Positions 4,919 through 5,635 of a stretch of 5,635 nucleotides of DNA are shown here, one piece after another. Source of the stretch: Oscillospiraceae bacterium (GTDB lineage: Bacteria > Bacillota > Clostridia > Saccharofermentanales > Saccharofermentanaceae); assembly GCA_902795955.1 (NCBI GenBank), contig CADBNJ010000324.1, positions 1 to 5,635 of the forward strand. Direction: 5' to 3'. Numbering within the stretch: position 1 is the stretch's first letter; every line of letters starts with the position of its first letter. The position numbers and the translations under genes are program-made. Below the pieces are notes generated by a model. It did no database searches, was not told the origin of the DNA, and saw nothing but the letters and a program-made list of their open reading frames with translations.

Positions 4919-5635
4919 TTCCTTTACCTCCGTGTAATTTATTGTTATTGCGCTTGGCTGCTTTGCCCTTCTGTCATGGCGCGGATCGTAGATGTCCGTG
5001 AGATTCAGTCTCAGTGCGTTGACCACGACGCAGACGCTCGAGATGCTCATGGCACATGCTCCAAGAGCCGGCGTCATCGTAATCCCCAGACCTGAATAGA
5101 TACCGCATGCGGCAGGTATCAGGAGAACATTATAGAACAATGCCCAGAACAGGTTCTGCAGTATGTTGCGGTATGTTGCCCTCGATAACCTGACGGCGGC
5201 GGCAAGATCCTTGAGATCGCCTGATATCAGCACTACATCGGCGCTGTCTATCGCCACGTCGGCGCCTGCCCCGATGGCAATGCCCGTGTCTGCGGAAGTA
5301 AGAGCGGGGGCATCGTTTATGCCGTCTCCGGTCATGATGCATTTGCCGTATCCTCTGAGCTGCTCCACCACGTTTGCCTTCCCGGAGGGGAGCACTCTTG
5401 CACAGACCTTATCAACGCCTGCCGCCTTGCCGATCCTCGACGCCGTATCCTCATTGTCACCTGTGATCATTACGGTATAGATACCCATTCCTTTGAGCTG
5501 TCTTACCGCTTCGGCGCTGTCATCCTTGATAGTGTCGGCAACCGTGATGCTGCCTGCATACTGCCCGTCAACGGCAAAGAGGATCCTGCCGCCCTGATCA
5601 TCGGCGCGGGTATCCGCATATCTGCTTATGAATGA
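4709..5635 (-). CDS. copA: CopA-type Cu+-transporting P1B ATPase with fused C-terminal HMA domain, 5'-partial
   Basis: The frame stays open to the window edge, 49 codons before the first internal Met at 5488, so only the C-terminal 308 residues are seen. P1B-1 ATPases export Cu+ across the cytoplasmic membrane using ATP. Visible are the end of the nucleotide-binding domain; the phosphorylation-domain hinge motifs TGDN (58-61) and TGDGINDAP (102-110); and two membrane helices carrying the Cu+-ATPase signature residues YN (168-169, in ALFYNVLLIP) and MSISS (196-200). The DKTG phosphorylation site and the CPC helix would lie outside the window. After a 30-residue linker the protein continues into an HMA copper-binding domain with GMMCGHC (Cys251 and Cys254). 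The linker looks like a former intergenic spacer, since it contains a ribosome binding site and start codon in frame. Selectivity for Cu+ over Ag+ cannot be decided. Confidence 0.92.
   Translation of the reverse strand, partial: SFISRYADTRADDQGGRILFAVDGQYAGSITVADTIKDDSAEAVRQLKGMGIYTVMITGDNEDTASRIGKAAGVDKVCARVLPSGKANVVEQLRGYGKCIMTGDGINDAPALTSADTGIAIGAGADVAIDSADVVLISGDLKDLAAAVRLSRATYRNILQNLFWALFYNVLLIPAACGIYSGLGITMTPALGACAMSISSVCVVVNALRLNLTDIYDPRHDRRAKQPSAITINYTEVKEMVKTMKINGMMCGHCEARVKKTLEALDGVTSAQVSHEKGEAVVTLASDVPDDVLRNAVTEQDYEVVSIS
4927..4931 (-). promoter_or_regulatory. Internal Shine-Dalgarno in the copA-HMA linker
   Basis: The minus strand reads GGAGG with eight bases to the ATG at 4918. 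The codons around it (TAC ACG GAG GTA AAG GAA ATG) are part of the ATPase frame. The AT-rich bases just before it (AATAACAATAAATTACAC) resemble intergenic DNA more than the surrounding GC-rich coding sequence. Confidence 0.6.

Noticed and set aside
4709..4960. Programmed frameshift producing the copper chaperone, as in E. coli copA
   Set aside because: The HMA domain here is in the same frame as the ATPase, so no frameshift is needed; an internal start is the simpler route.
5163..5480. Plus-strand open frame opposite the copper ATPase
   Set aside because: It is a shadow of the highly conserved ATPase frame and has no sensible protein pattern.

Overview
The window has the look of a Gram-positive, Clostridia-like (Lachnospiraceae/Ruminococcaceae type) genome of intermediate GC content. 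This rests on AAGGAG-type ribosome binding sites, an SseB-family protein, and a Cu+ P-type ATPase whose GMMCGHC metal-binding domain lies at the C-terminus. The assignment is inference from family style; no taxonomic marker is present. Two gene blocks point towards each other across a short intergenic region.

Left block (1-2938, + strand): a tightly packed operon that looks like part of a conjugative or integrative element. In order it holds the 3' part of an unrecognised basic-tailed protein, a ClpP-family serine peptidase with a complete Ser-His-Asp triad, a VirD4/TraG-type coupling ATPase with no membrane anchor, and an unrecognised cysteine-rich 205-aa protein. The first two junctions are 4-bp ATGA overlaps and the third is a 20-bp overlap, so translational coupling is likely. 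A strong intrinsic terminator closes the operon. No relaxase, integrase or other T4SS gene is visible, so the element can only be partly characterised.

Middle (2939-3264): an intergenic stretch between the two convergent transcription units. It carries an imperfect 61-bp-period tandem repeat rich in CCGCG/GCGG palindromes, a second intrinsic terminator serving the right block, and a degenerate 15-bp tandem repeat that runs into the last codons of the minus-strand gene.

Right block (3265-5635, - strand): probably chromosomal housekeeping or accessory genes. Reading in the direction of transcription, a CopA-type Cu+ ATPase enters from beyond the window. It ends in a fused CopZ-like HMA domain that is preceded by a well-placed internal Shine-Dalgarno and ATG, suggesting that free CopZ could also be made. 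After 58 bp, with its own putative promoter, comes a 461-aa multidomain protein: coiled coil, EF-Tu domain-II-like barrel, SseB N-terminal domain, Pro/Gly linker and SseB C-terminal domain.

The points most worth a second look are the ClpP/soluble coupling-ATPase operon, the copA-copZ fusion with a preserved internal start, the barrel-SseB domain architecture, and the palindromic tandem repeat between the blocks.
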